From JASSUD01 sp031963005 (GTDB taxonomy: Bacteria; Pseudomonadota; Gammaproteobacteria; Burkholderiales; Burkholderiaceae): a stretch of 34,876 nucleotides of DNA. Shown piece after piece: positions 1-8,500 of the stretch; within the stretch, counting starts at the first letter, position 1; every line of letters begins with the position of its first letter. Below the pieces are notes generated by a model. The model saw only the letters and a list, made by a program, of their open reading frames with translations, had not been told where the DNA came from and ran no database searches. The position numbers and the translations under genes are program-made. The DNA is taken from the NCBI GenBank assembly GCA_031963005.1, contig JASSUL010000028.1, forward strand, positions 1 to 34,876, written 5' to 3'.

Positions 1-2
1 AT

Positions 3-608
3 AGAGTGAATGCATTCGCCCAACTGATCATCCTCAAACAACCCAATCTGCATGTAACGTTGCCTGCTGCCAATACCCTATCTCCAGGCTTAAGCTTTAA
101 GTTTTTTGGCGCATTTCCAAGATCCGCGGCTCAAGATGAGCGATGCCTTATAAAAGCCATGGAGGGCAGTAATAAGAGTATTAAGCTGGGCAACAACCAT
201 GAGAAGGGGGCCATATCCGTTAATTCTGGAGAATATGTAGAGCTCATTCCGGATACACAAAATAATTATTGGTATGCCGCTAATCGGAATGCGGCTTTGG
301 GCCTAACTCCTGATTTTGAAGGGGAACTTATTGAGAACGGTGGCTGGCTACGTCTTCCAGCTGGGATGATACAGTGGGGATCTAGCCAATCTAGTCAAGA
401 TGGTATGGTGCCTATCCAATTTCCAAGGCCTTTCACTTCAAAAGACCACATAAGCATGCATGGCACTCACTTAGGGAAAGGAGCCGCATTTGTTACTGAA
501 TATGATGATAATACGCAAACAGAAAAAGGCATTAAATTACGTACATTTGACAGCAACGGAAATGCTTACCCAGGATGGACTACAAGGTGGATGGCCATTG
601 GATATTAA
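3..608 (+). CDS. Phage tail-fibre protein, C-terminal part (5' end outside window)
   Basis: The reading frame is open to the left edge, so the gene very probably starts outside the window; the GTG at position 6 is only the first possible start inside it. The last third reads GGWLRLPAGMIQWG, then a Pro-rich strand (VPIQFPRPF) and ends in WMAIGY. This is the pattern I know from the gp53-like C-terminal domain of phage tail-fibre and tail-collar proteins (G-x-x-x-L-P-x-G-x-I-Q-W-G ... W-x-A-I-G-Y). Such domains form the distal receptor-binding tip of a virion tail or of a tail-derived particle. The upstream part (about residues 1-110) is not recognised. No other phage gene follows on the right, so this is either the edge of a prophage or an isolated remnant. 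The assignment rests on the C-terminal motif only. Confidence 0.7.
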   Translation, partial: RVNAFAQLIILKQPNLHVTLPAANTLSPGLSFKFFGAFPRSAAQDERCLIKAMEGSNKSIKLGNNHEKGAISVNSGEYVELIPDTQNNYWYAANRNAALGLTPDFEGELIENGGWLRLPAGMIQWGSSQSSQDGMVPIQFPRPFTSKDHISMHGTHLGKGAAFVTEYDDNTQTEKGIKLRTFDSNGNAYPGWTTRWMAIGY

Positions 609-1216
609 TAGTACAAAGTTTGCAGCAGCGCTTATTTTCTGTAAAAGAGATTAGCTAGGCTAATTGTTGCATGCTTGAAAAACCTTAATCTCTAGTATTT
701 CTCCATCCAAATAATGGGATTAAATTAAATAGTGATCCTATCCCGGTTTAACATCGGGAGCGATTTATTTCTTCATAAATGCCTTTAGGTCTGAATGCAT
801 TTTTTTAAGTGAAGGTTCATCCAGATAAGGTAGATGGCCAGTTGGATAGCAGCAAAAGCTAATGTTATTGCGTAGCGCTGATTAGCTTACATCCAAGTTT
901 TTGCGGGTATACCGGTAATAGTGGTATCGGATGTGTATTCCGATGCAATACAGAATGAGGTGAAAACCTAATAAATATACGGTATATGACTGTCCTTCTT
1001 GTCGATATAAAAGGCATAAATATAAAGCCTTCGATAGGTTCAAAACGCTGGGGCAGTATTTTGCGAGTGCCGAAGGGGCTATCTACAGCTAACTACAGTT
1101 AAAGAGAAGCACGGCACGTAACCTATGTTCTCGTCAGGCTAAACAAGACTTTTCCTTCCTTACAAATACCTCAGTTTGCCTGACTTAATCGCGCGGTTAA
1201 TTATAGGAGAGCTGCT
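609..1216. other. Gene-free stretch between tail-fibre gene and KGG gene
   Basis: I see no convincing gene in these roughly 600 bases. One short open stretch at about 970-1090 (plus) encodes a peptide with a single C-P-S-C motif and many Lys/Arg residues, followed by a stop. It has no start codon and could be a fragment of a transposase zinc ribbon, but this is too weak to call. The right end holds an imperfect inverted repeat and the ribosome binding site of the KGG gene. Confidence 0.5.
1133..1184. promoter_or_regulatory. Inverted repeat upstream of the KGG gene
   Basis: GTCAGGC followed one base later by AAAC (1133-1144) is mirrored by GTTTGCCTGAC (1174-1184), an 11-base inverted repeat with one bulged base and a 29-base spacer. 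It lies 30-80 bases before the KGG start. It could be an operator for a dimeric regulator or part of a leader structure. The family (stress-induced) suggests regulated expression, but no regulator is identified. Confidence 0.3.
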
Positions 1217-1411
1217 ATGGGAGAGCACAGAGATGGTCATCGCAATAAGCAAGGTTTCGTGACGATGGATCCAAAGCGTCAACATGAAATAGCTTCTAAA
1301 AGTGGACAGGCTGTTAAAGAAAAAGGGACTGCACATCACTTTACTTCAGAAGACGCACATGAAGCAGGGCATAAAGGTGGGCAGGCCACTCAAGAAAAAA
1401 GACACCATTAA
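1217..1411 (+). CDS. KGG-repeat stress-induced protein (YciG/GsiB-like), 64 aa
   Basis: This is a very small, hydrophilic protein without signal peptide or membrane segment. It carries two copies of the KGG-type motif: the first around residues 13-34 (GFVTMDPKRQHEIASKSG) and the second around residues 42-56 (FTSEDAHEAGHKGG). The first copy has SG where GG is usual, and the C-terminus is His-rich. Proteins of this family (stress-induced bacterial acidophilic repeat) are cytoplasmic, intrinsically disordered and induced by general stress; their molecular role is poorly known. The start is well supported by AGGAGA about 8 bases before the ATG. A hairpin directly overlaps the stop codon, so it is probably a single-gene transcript. 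Its presence next to the polyketide locus looks coincidental. Confidence 0.88.
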   Translation: MGEHRDGHRNKQGFVTMDPKRQHEIASKSGQAVKEKGTAHHFTSEDAHEAGHKGGQATQEKRHH

Positions 1412-1433
1412 GAGTGAATTTCGCTCTTATTTA
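1409..1433 (+). terminator. Hairpin terminator of the KGG gene
   Basis: TAAGAGTGAA and TTCGCTCTTA (1409-1429) pair with one G-T wobble and a very tight loop, followed by ATTTA. It begins in the stop codon of the KGG gene. The T-tract is short, so termination may be partial. Confidence 0.5.
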
Positions 1434-1525
1434 GAGTCAAACTTATCCAACAATATTCCCTATTTCTCCTGCTGTTAATATGGGCTAGCCCTTGTCAAGA
1501 AACCTGTTCGTAACGACTATAAAAA

Positions 1526-1570
1526 GCGACCCCAAAAAATTAGACATCTGGTCTGATCTTTTGGGGTACA
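1526..1570 (-). terminator. Palindrome after the acyltransferase gene: terminator and/or relic IS ends
   Basis: ACCCCAAAA (1529-1537) and TTTTGGGGT (1559-1567) form a perfect 9-bp stem, with an inner AGAC/GTCT stem (1542-1545 with 1551-1554). Read on the minus strand the hairpin begins 8 bases after the acyltransferase stop codon and is followed by CGCTTTTTATAG, so it can act as a rho-independent terminator for the minus-strand pair of genes. The arm GACCCCAAAAAATTAGACA also resembles, from memory, the terminal repeats of IS3-family (IS150-group) elements. A collapsed element with only its two ends left is therefore an alternative origin. Confidence 0.6.
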
Positions 1571-1574
1571 GCCA

Positions 1575-2705
1575 TTACTCAATGGGCTGAACATCGCACA
1601 GTTCAAAATACCCGTTATAGCCTTCCAGATAAATTGCAGCCCGATGACCAAAGAGTAGAGTGGCTTTAGTCTTAGTGATTAGAGGGTTTTCGTAAGCAGC
1701 GACCTTCACTTTGATGCCGATCGGATAACTGCGATTCCACTCATTAATTTTCTTTTGCAGTACGAAGCGTTTCTGTTCACGGTCATCGTGCGGTGTAGTC
1801 TGTTTCCGCTGTGCATTTGTAGTGGAGGCGGTTGAGGCTGGTGAGGCGCCTGCATTAGGGAGTGGATGCGTTTTGATTTCAGCCAATAGCTTGGTCAGCA
1901 CCTGTCCTACGCCAAGCTCTTCGAAGTCTGTCTCTCCCTGAGTCAGCAAATATTGGATACTTTTTGTCCACTGGACCGGATGTGTAATCTGGTTGGCTAA
2001 GTTGGCGCCAATGAGATCAGCTTGATAAGGGCGCGCATCGATATTCGAGATCACGGGAATCGATAAGGCAGAGAAAGTAAATTCCTGTAGATAAGCGGCG
2101 AATTCCGATTTGGCCGCTTCCATATAACGGGAATGGAAAGCGCCACTGGTGTTGAGCATGGTGTAACGGGCGCCGCGAGTTTCAAAGAACGAGGCGGAGC
2201 GGATGATATCTTCTTTCAGACCAGAAATAATGGTTTGGGTGGGCGAATTTAGGTTGGCGATGTCAATGGCGGTGAGGTTATTCACTTGCAAAATATCCCG
2301 AATATCTGTCTCTGTCAGCCCAATAACGGCAGCCATGGCGCCTTTGGGCGCCATGCTCATTAATTCTCCGCGTTTTTTGACTAATTTTAGTCCATCTTCG
2401 AAACGGATTGCACCAGAGGCTTCTAACGCATTGTATTCACCCAGGCTATGGCCAATAAGATAGTTCGCTGTGGTGCTTGTCTCGCGGCTGCGTTGCCGAT
2501 AGGCAAGGGCATTGACGACATATAAAGCCGGTTGCGTATAACGGGTGTTATTGAGCTGTTGATGGGGATCTTGGGTACATAACGCTTGAATGGAGTAGCC
2601 GAGAATTTCACTCGCTGTTTCGGTTAATGCAGGGAATAAATCAAATAGCTTGCCGCCCATTCCTTTTGATTGTGCGCCTTGACCAGGAAACATATAAACG
2701 CTCAT
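1575..2705 (-). CDS. Discrete trans-acting malonyl-CoA:ACP acyltransferase (PKS trans-AT), 376 aa
   Basis: The enzyme transfers malonyl from malonyl-CoA to the phosphopantetheine arm of ACPs. Here it should load the extender units for all elongating modules of the AT-less PKS encoded divergently at 4663. Residues 1-290 are a FabD-like fold: MFPGQGAQSKGMG at the N-terminus, the nucleophile motif GHSLGEYNALEASGA, and GAFHSRYM, whose AFHS is typical of malonyl-specific enzymes. The start at 2705 is chosen because AGGAG lies about 8 bases before the ATG and the protein then begins directly with the conserved MSVYMFPGQG; an in-frame start at 2777 would add 24 unconserved residues. An Ala/Thr/Ser-rich linker leads to an extra C-terminal domain of about 65 residues (YPIGIKVKV..., ...FGHRAAIYLEGYNGYFEL) that plain FabD proteins lack. 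It is transcribed with the upstream enoyl reductase gene, 93 bases away. Confidence 0.92.
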   Translation of the reverse strand: MSVYMFPGQGAQSKGMGGKLFDLFPALTETASEILGYSIQALCTQDPHQQLNNTRYTQPALYVVNALAYRQRSRETSTTANYLIGHSLGEYNALEASGAIRFEDGLKLVKKRGELMSMAPKGAMAAVIGLTETDIRDILQVNNLTAIDIANLNSPTQTIISGLKEDIIRSASFFETRGARYTMLNTSGAFHSRYMEAAKSEFAAYLQEFTFSALSIPVISNIDARPYQADLIGANLANQITHPVQWTKSIQYLLTQGETDFEELGVGQVLTKLLAEIKTHPLPNAGASPASTASTTNAQRKQTTPHDDREQKRFVLQKKINEWNRSYPIGIKVKVAAYENPLITKTKATLLFGHRAAIYLEGYNGYFELCDVQPIE

Positions 2706-2798
2706 CACCTCTTCTCCTAATAAACTCTTTAAATCGTAAGCCAATAGCATGGCTTTTCTGCGAGCCGCCTCGCCCAATACCGTATATCCGTCGCAAAC

Positions 2799-4202
2799 CT
2801 AGTTTTGCAGAAATCGCTCGTAACTGATGCGCAGCTGGTCAGCGGCGGCATTGAGTAGCTGAATGGCGATTTCATCGACATGACGGCGCTCCCAGGATTC
2901 CATCGGCGTGCCTTTGACCCACTGGTTGAAAGCGCCTAGTGCCGGTCCAGTATGCACCTGGTAGTTGGCCATGTCATCCGTTGAGCCGCTAAATGCTAGT
3001 TGAGTGGTGTAGGCAAAATACCATCGAAATACCAATGCCATCCTGTACTTAGCATTGGTCTGCGCTTTCACAAGATCGTGAGTTCGGTCACGCGAATGTA
3101 GATGGCGCTGAACTTCTTCCCATACCTGGGCCAAGCTGCGCTTGAAGTAGCTGCGCTCTAGTTGGGCTTTGAGTGTGGCTGGAATGTCATCAAGGCTTTC
3201 GTAGTGACTATAAAGCGCGAAGAGCTTATTGGCTCGCATCGGGAAGAGTAAGCTTTTTTTGAGAACTTGAATGCGTGAGCCCATCTCGAACATATCGCCT
3301 GCTGGCGCGTATGCCATGTCATGAATGCCGGCTTGTTGCAGGAGTGTCTTAACGGCAGGGGCAGCACCAGATTCCACCGTGCACTGGTTGATGGACCCCG
3401 TTAAAATAAAATCTGCCCCCATTGCGAATGCTGCTGCAGCGGCAGCTGGTGTACCGATACCACCGGCCAACCCTACACATAGTGGTTCTTGATAGTTATA
3501 TTGCTTGGCCAGCGCATGACGCAGCTGTTGCATGGCTGGCAACAGGATGGTCGGTATGCCTCCGTCAGTATGCCCACCTGAGTCCGCTTCGACACAAATA
3601 TCGTGGCTCATCGGAACCTGTTGTGCCAATGCAGCTTGTTCGGCAGTGATGGAGCCTTCTTTGCGCAGCGCCTCTACTAGGTGAGCTGGTGCAGGGCTCA
3701 TGAATGCTTGGGCGACTTCCTGTCGTGAGACTTTGGCCAAGATCCGATGGGCGCAATGAATCCCGCCATTTGAGCTACGACGGAGTCCTTTAATGCGAAA
3801 CAAGACCAAAGCCGGCGTCATCTCCATGAAGGCCGCTGCTTCGATATTGCAAACACCATACTTTAGATAAAGATCAACAGTAGAGCGTTCTAGCGCTGGC
3901 TCAACGTAATTAGCCAGTAAATTCAGGCCATACGCTCCAGCGCTGCTTAATGGTGACTGAATGGTTTGAATGGCCTTCTCAATAACCTTCAAGGTGAGGC
4001 CACCGGTACCCAGATAAGCGATTAAGCCGGCTTGACTCATTCTCACCACAAGAGCGGTGGAGGCAATGCCACGGTACATGGCACCAGCCACATAGGCATA
4101 CTTCAGACCGTAACGTGCGCGGAAGGCCTTATTACCTAATGACTGAGCCTGCGGCGTTGTGGCCATGGCATTTTCTGCTTCTATTTCGATAATTCCCTGC
4201 AT
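2799..4202 (-). CDS. Trans-acting enoyl reductase, PfaD family (FMN-dependent TIM barrel)
   Basis: PfaD-type proteins are discrete enoyl reductases that act in trans on ACP-bound enoyl intermediates of trans-AT and PUFA synthases. The N-terminus reads FRARYGLKYAYVAGAMYRGIAS, the diagnostic opening of this family. The nitronate-monooxygenase-like barrel follows with GGIHCAHR, EADSGGHTDGG, then LCVGLAGGIGTPAAAAAAFAMGADFILTGS, which form the flavin site. The C-terminal helical part (about residues 330-465) is also present, so the gene looks full length. Translation probably begins at 4202 or at the internal ATG at 4166; neither has a strong ribosome binding site, and an upstream start at 4256 would add an unconserved Leu/Arg-rich segment. 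It is the first gene of the minus-strand pair and diverges from the PKS. It is often fused to the AT in other pathways (e.g. the RhiG type); here the order is ER then AT on separate polypeptides. Which module it serves cannot be read from sequence. Confidence 0.9.
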   Translation of the reverse strand: MQGIIEIEAENAMATTPQAQSLGNKAFRARYGLKYAYVAGAMYRGIASTALVVRMSQAGLIAYLGTGGLTLKVIEKAIQTIQSPLSSAGAYGLNLLANYVEPALERSTVDLYLKYGVCNIEAAAFMEMTPALVLFRIKGLRRSSNGGIHCAHRILAKVSRQEVAQAFMSPAPAHLVEALRKEGSITAEQAALAQQVPMSHDICVEADSGGHTDGGIPTILLPAMQQLRHALAKQYNYQEPLCVGLAGGIGTPAAAAAAFAMGADFILTGSINQCTVESGAAPAVKTLLQQAGIHDMAYAPAGDMFEMGSRIQVLKKSLLFPMRANKLFALYSHYESLDDIPATLKAQLERSYFKRSLAQVWEEVQRHLHSRDRTHDLVKAQTNAKYRMALVFRWYFAYTTQLAFSGSTDDMANYQVHTGPALGAFNQWVKGTPMESWERRHVDEIAIQLLNAAADQLRISYERFLQN

Positions 4203-4662
4203 AAGAGATCGCCTAAGTACTAGAAATAAAGAACCTCTGCATAACCTCTGTAGCAAGGCACGCCGACTCAGACAGTACGCGCTAGTACCTAAAAAACTGG
4301 AGGCATGACGCGGCTACAAGGCTATACAAAGGTTCATTAACAGGGATTGTGTGAGCTGCTTATACATAGAAGCCATAAAAGTTAACTGAAAATTAAAAGC
4401 TCAATATCTCAATTAAATTCAATGCTTAAGAAGCTGTTCACGATCTTTCTAAGAATCCACTCTGGGTCTTTAGAAGAACTAATAGAGGTTGTTGAGGCGC
4501 ATTTTGTGGTTCGTACCTCACCCCAACATATGCGCTAAGGGCAGCCTTATCTCTGTAATATTTTCGAAGATGCCAAGGTCTATATGAGGCTTTGCCCATC
4601 AATTAGTATGGTGCTTTTTAGCAAAATGGCCGGCTGCCTATAAAAATTAACAGAGTGCCATA
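4203..4662. promoter_or_regulatory. Divergent promoter region between enoyl reductase and PKS genes
   Basis: These 460 bases separate two divergent transcripts of the same pathway and should hold both promoters. A TATAAA box at 4639-4644 lies 19 bases before the PKS start, with a weak T-rich -35 candidate (about 4615-4620), which would give a very short leader. The PKS ribosome binding site is poor (ACAGAG, about 10 bases before the ATG). A 38-codon open stretch (4422-4538, plus; starts MLKKLFTIFLRIHSGSLEEL) occurs in the middle without a ribosome binding site; I do not recognise it and do not call it a gene. No clear operator was found. Confidence 0.45.
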
Positions 4663-5580
4663 ATGCTAGATTCAATCCCTCAACCTTATACGATCAGACA
4701 TCCGGTGCAAGCAGATTGTGCTCGGCTTGAGCGGCTCAATTTAATGTGTGAACCGAGTGCGATGCGTATATCTGAGGAGGAAATAGCGCGGCGCGTATAT
4801 AACTTGGGCGCGGAGCAGTTCGTTTTGGAGTTCGATGGGCAAATTGTGGCGGCGCTATACACACAGCGTATCGAATCTCTTGAAGCTTTGCGTGGCGCTT
4901 GCTATACGAATATGGCGCACTTACATCGACCACAAGGTTGTTATGTGCAACTGCTAGGGTTGTTTGTTGACCCTGAGATGAAGGGGCGAGGATTCAGTGA
5001 TGCGCTCATCAACTGGGTATTGGCCTATAGCGCTGAGCTAGAAGGGGTGGATACGGTGGTGGGCGTCACACGATGCGCTAATTTTATGCAGCGCCAAGCA
5101 ATAGCTAGCCTTGATGACTACATCCATTTACGCAATGAACGGGGCCAGTTAATAGACCCGATGTTGCATTTCCACGCTTCGCATGGGGCGACCGTTCGTG
5201 AAGTGATCAGAGGATTCCGGCCGCAAGACACAGACAATGAAGGCGCTGGCATCCTCATCGAATATTCATTGCGCTCAGCAGAAGCAGCCGTCGCTGACAG
5301 CGAAGCCCAGCAAACCTTGCCAGCACATAAAACGCCAGCAATAGATCAGATTGAATCAACCGTACACAGCGCAGTGATGCAGGTACTAGGTCATCAACGA
5401 GCTACCGCTTATGGGGCCCAAGTACCGTTGATGGAAATGGGCTTGAGTTCGCTGGAGTTGCTTGAACTACGGCGGTTGTTGAGCGAGCGTATGGGTGAAG
5501 CGTTGGCTTCGACATTCTTATTTAGCTATGGGACGCCTGAGGCGATAATTGGCTATTTCATGGCGAAAGCACCCGCTGTC
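4663..5580 (+). other. PKS starter module: GNAT-like domain and ACP1
   Basis: Residues 1-205 form a GNAT-fold domain of the type that opens several trans-AT and curacin-like synthases and supplies an acetyl starter (GNAT-like malonyl decarboxylase in the characterised cases). Diagnostic residues are visible: H174 in HASHGATV and R186 in FRPQDTDNEGAGILIEY, which correspond by pattern to the catalytic His and Arg of that group. The separate adaptor segment that precedes GNAT in curacin synthase is absent. ACP1 follows at residues about 230-300; its attachment motif is GLSSL with S263, so the usual Asp before the serine is replaced by Ser. Confidence 0.8.
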
Positions 5581-8500
5581 TCAGCCAAGCAAACACATAC
5601 CACTTCCGCATTACCAACAACCGTAGTTCCAAGCTGTGCCGCATCTGTTTCAGAGGACAAAGGCCGGGAGCATGAGTCCACTCGAGCGGATGAGTCGATT
5701 GCGATCATCGGGGTAGCATGTCGCTTTCCAGGTGGCGTAAATACGCCCACTCAGTTCTGGCAAGAACTGTTAGAGGCACATGATGCTGTAGGTCCGCTCC
5801 CCGCTAGCCGGCAAACGCTGTGGAGGAGTCGAACGGAGTCCTGTCGTTGGCAAGGCGGTTTTCTGACGGAGGTGGATCAGTTCGATGCGGGGTTCTTCCG
5901 TATTTCGCCGCGTGAGGCAGAGTTATTGGATCCGCAGCAACGCTTGTTGTTAGAAGTGACATGGGAGGCGCTGGAGTCTGCTGCGATTGCGCCAGCAACA
6001 CTGCGGGGTACACGTAGTGGGATTTTCGTTGGGATTATGAGCAGTGACTACGAAGGGCTCATTACACAGAATGGGAACGAGACCGACTTCAACGCGCACT
6101 TTGCCACGGGCAATGCGTGTTCAGTAGCCGCAGGGCGGCTGTCGTATTTTTTCGATTGGCAAGGCCCTGCCATGAGTATCGATACGGCATGCAGTTCATC
6201 GCTGGTGGCAGTGCATACCGCGTGCCGCAGTCTGTTGGACCGAGAGTGCAATCTGGCATTGGCCGCAGGCGTGAATTTACTGCTCGATGATAAACGGTTC
6301 TTGGCTTACGAGCAGGCGGGCATGCTATCGCCTCGTGGCCGTTGTCGGACGTTCGATGCATCGGCTGATGGATATGTTCGAGGAGAAGGTTGTGCTGCGG
6401 TGATCTTGAAACGATTGTCAGAGGCACAGGCTGATGGGGACCCGATTATCGCAGTGATTCGAGGGAGCTCGATTAATCAAGATGGCAGCAGTAGCGGGTT
6501 AACCGCCCCGAACCAATTGGCACAGCAGGCGGTGATTAAGGCAGCGCTGGCCCAGGCGGGTGTAGCGCCGCAAGAGATCGGCTACCTAGAAGCGCACGGT
6601 ACGGGTACCAAGCTAGGCGACCCGATCGAAGTGATGGCTGCCGCTCAAGTGCTAGGGGTCGGACGACCTAATGAAAATCCCCTTTTGATTGGGTCGCTCA
6701 AGAGCTCCATAGGCCATCTGGAAGCAGCCGCCGGTATTGCTGGATTGATTAAGACCATGCTGTCGATGCAGCATGGAGTGATTCCAGCTCAACTGCATTT
6801 CGAGACACCCAACACTCATATTCCTTGGTCGGCATTGCCGGTGCGAGTGGTTAAGCAAATGCAAAATTGGCCGGCTGAGTTTAAACGGGCAGGAGTCAGT
6901 TCATTTGGCTTTAGCGGCACCAATGCGCATGTCATCGTCGAAGAATACATTAAGCCACAGAGGGCCCCGACTGCAATGAACGGGCCAGTAGTAATGGTGC
7001 TGTCGGCTAGAAACGAAGATCGATTGAGAGACCAGGTGCAACAGTTGTTGACGTACTTGGAACGTGAGGAAGAGGTCAACCTGGCTGATCTGGCATATAC
7101 GCTGCAAGTCGGGCGCGAAGCGATGGTGGTGAGATTAGCGCTAGTGATAAGTACCGTAGGGGGACTGAAGGAACTGTTATCGGGCTATATCCGTGGCGAT
7201 CTAGCTCAAGAGGATATATACCACAGCAAAATTAATCGTGAGCAGGGCGCCTTCACGGTGTTTCAAGCGGATGAGGAATTACAAGAAGCGATTAGTAAGT
7301 GGCTTGCCCGCGGCAAGGTGAACAAGCTGGCTCAATTGTGGGTACAGGGGTTGGAGGTCGAGTGGGCGAAGTTATACGGTACGGTGAAGCCGAAGCGGAT
7401 CAGTCTGCCAACCTATCCTTTTGCCAAAGAGCGGTATTGGGTGCCACAGACGAGAGCGCTTGGCAGTTCGGAACGCCGGCTGCATCCGCTGGTTCATCGG
7501 AACACATCCGATTTGAGCGAGCAGCGTTTTAGTACGACGCTGACGGGCGAAGCGTTTTTCTTACGTGATCATCTGGTGCGTGGCGAGCGGGTTTTGCCAG
7601 CAGCGGCGCAATTGGAGTGGGCTCGGGCAGCGGTGACCCTGGCTAGTGGCAGCAAAGTAGGCGCGGCTGGGTTATCGGTTCTGTTGCAAGAGGTCACCTG
7701 GTTACGTCCGCTGGTGGTCCAGGACTCGCTAGAGGTGCATATTGGTCTAGGAGTAGAGGAAGACGGCCGTATTAGCTTTGAGATCTATAGCGGTAGTGAG
7801 GATGAGTCCGTGGTGTATAGCCAAGGTTGGGCTCAACTGGCTGAAGCAGGCGAAGCCCCGCAGATAGATTTAGAGGCAGTACGCGGACAATGTGAGCAAA
7901 CGCTCACGGGTGAAGCGTGTTATGCACAGTTCATGCAATTGGGATTGGGCTACGGTCCAAGCTTCCAGGTTTTAAGTGAACTGAGGGTAGGGGCTAACGT
8001 AGCCGTAGGCACCTTGAGTTTACCTGGCGAAGTGTCGAACGCCTATCAGTGGGTACCGAACTTATTAGACGGAGCATTGCAGGCGAGTATAGGACTACAG
8101 CAAGATGCCACGAGCGCTACGCTAGCGTTGCCGTTTGCGGTGACCCAGGTGAAGCAATGGGGAGCCTTGCCAAGCGTAGCGTGGGTGGTGGTACGGACAG
8201 GAGCCGGTGGTAGCGCGGCAGTGCGCAAGCTCGATATGGAGATTGTCGACGCCAATGGGCTAGTATCCATGCGCTTGAGCGGTTTCAGTACGCGGGTCCT
8301 GCATGAGATCAATGAGCAATCGTCGACAGCGCTTCAGAGCATTCTGTTTGCACCGCAATGGAAGGCACAAGTCATCGAGCAACAGGTGGCCGCGCCGGCG
8401 TACGGGGTGCACGGGATTCTGTTATGTGAAGTGGGCGGGGATGATCTAGAGCGGGTTGCTACCCTTGCCAATACGGTACCTGCAGCGCAGTGCGTATGTT

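Noticed and set aside
2706..2777. Longer start of the acyltransferase at 2777
   Set aside because: The added 24 residues are unconserved and the ATG at 2705 has a clear ribosome binding site.
4422..4538. 38-codon open frame in the divergent promoter region
   Set aside because: No ribosome binding site and no recognisable sequence; it may be chance or a remnant.
6949..7450. Possible cis acyltransferase after KS1 (and equivalents after KS2-KS5)
   Set aside because: Only the KS-flanking linker is present, running straight into RISLPTYPFAKERYW; there is no GHSxG or AFHS motif and the segment is too short for an AT.
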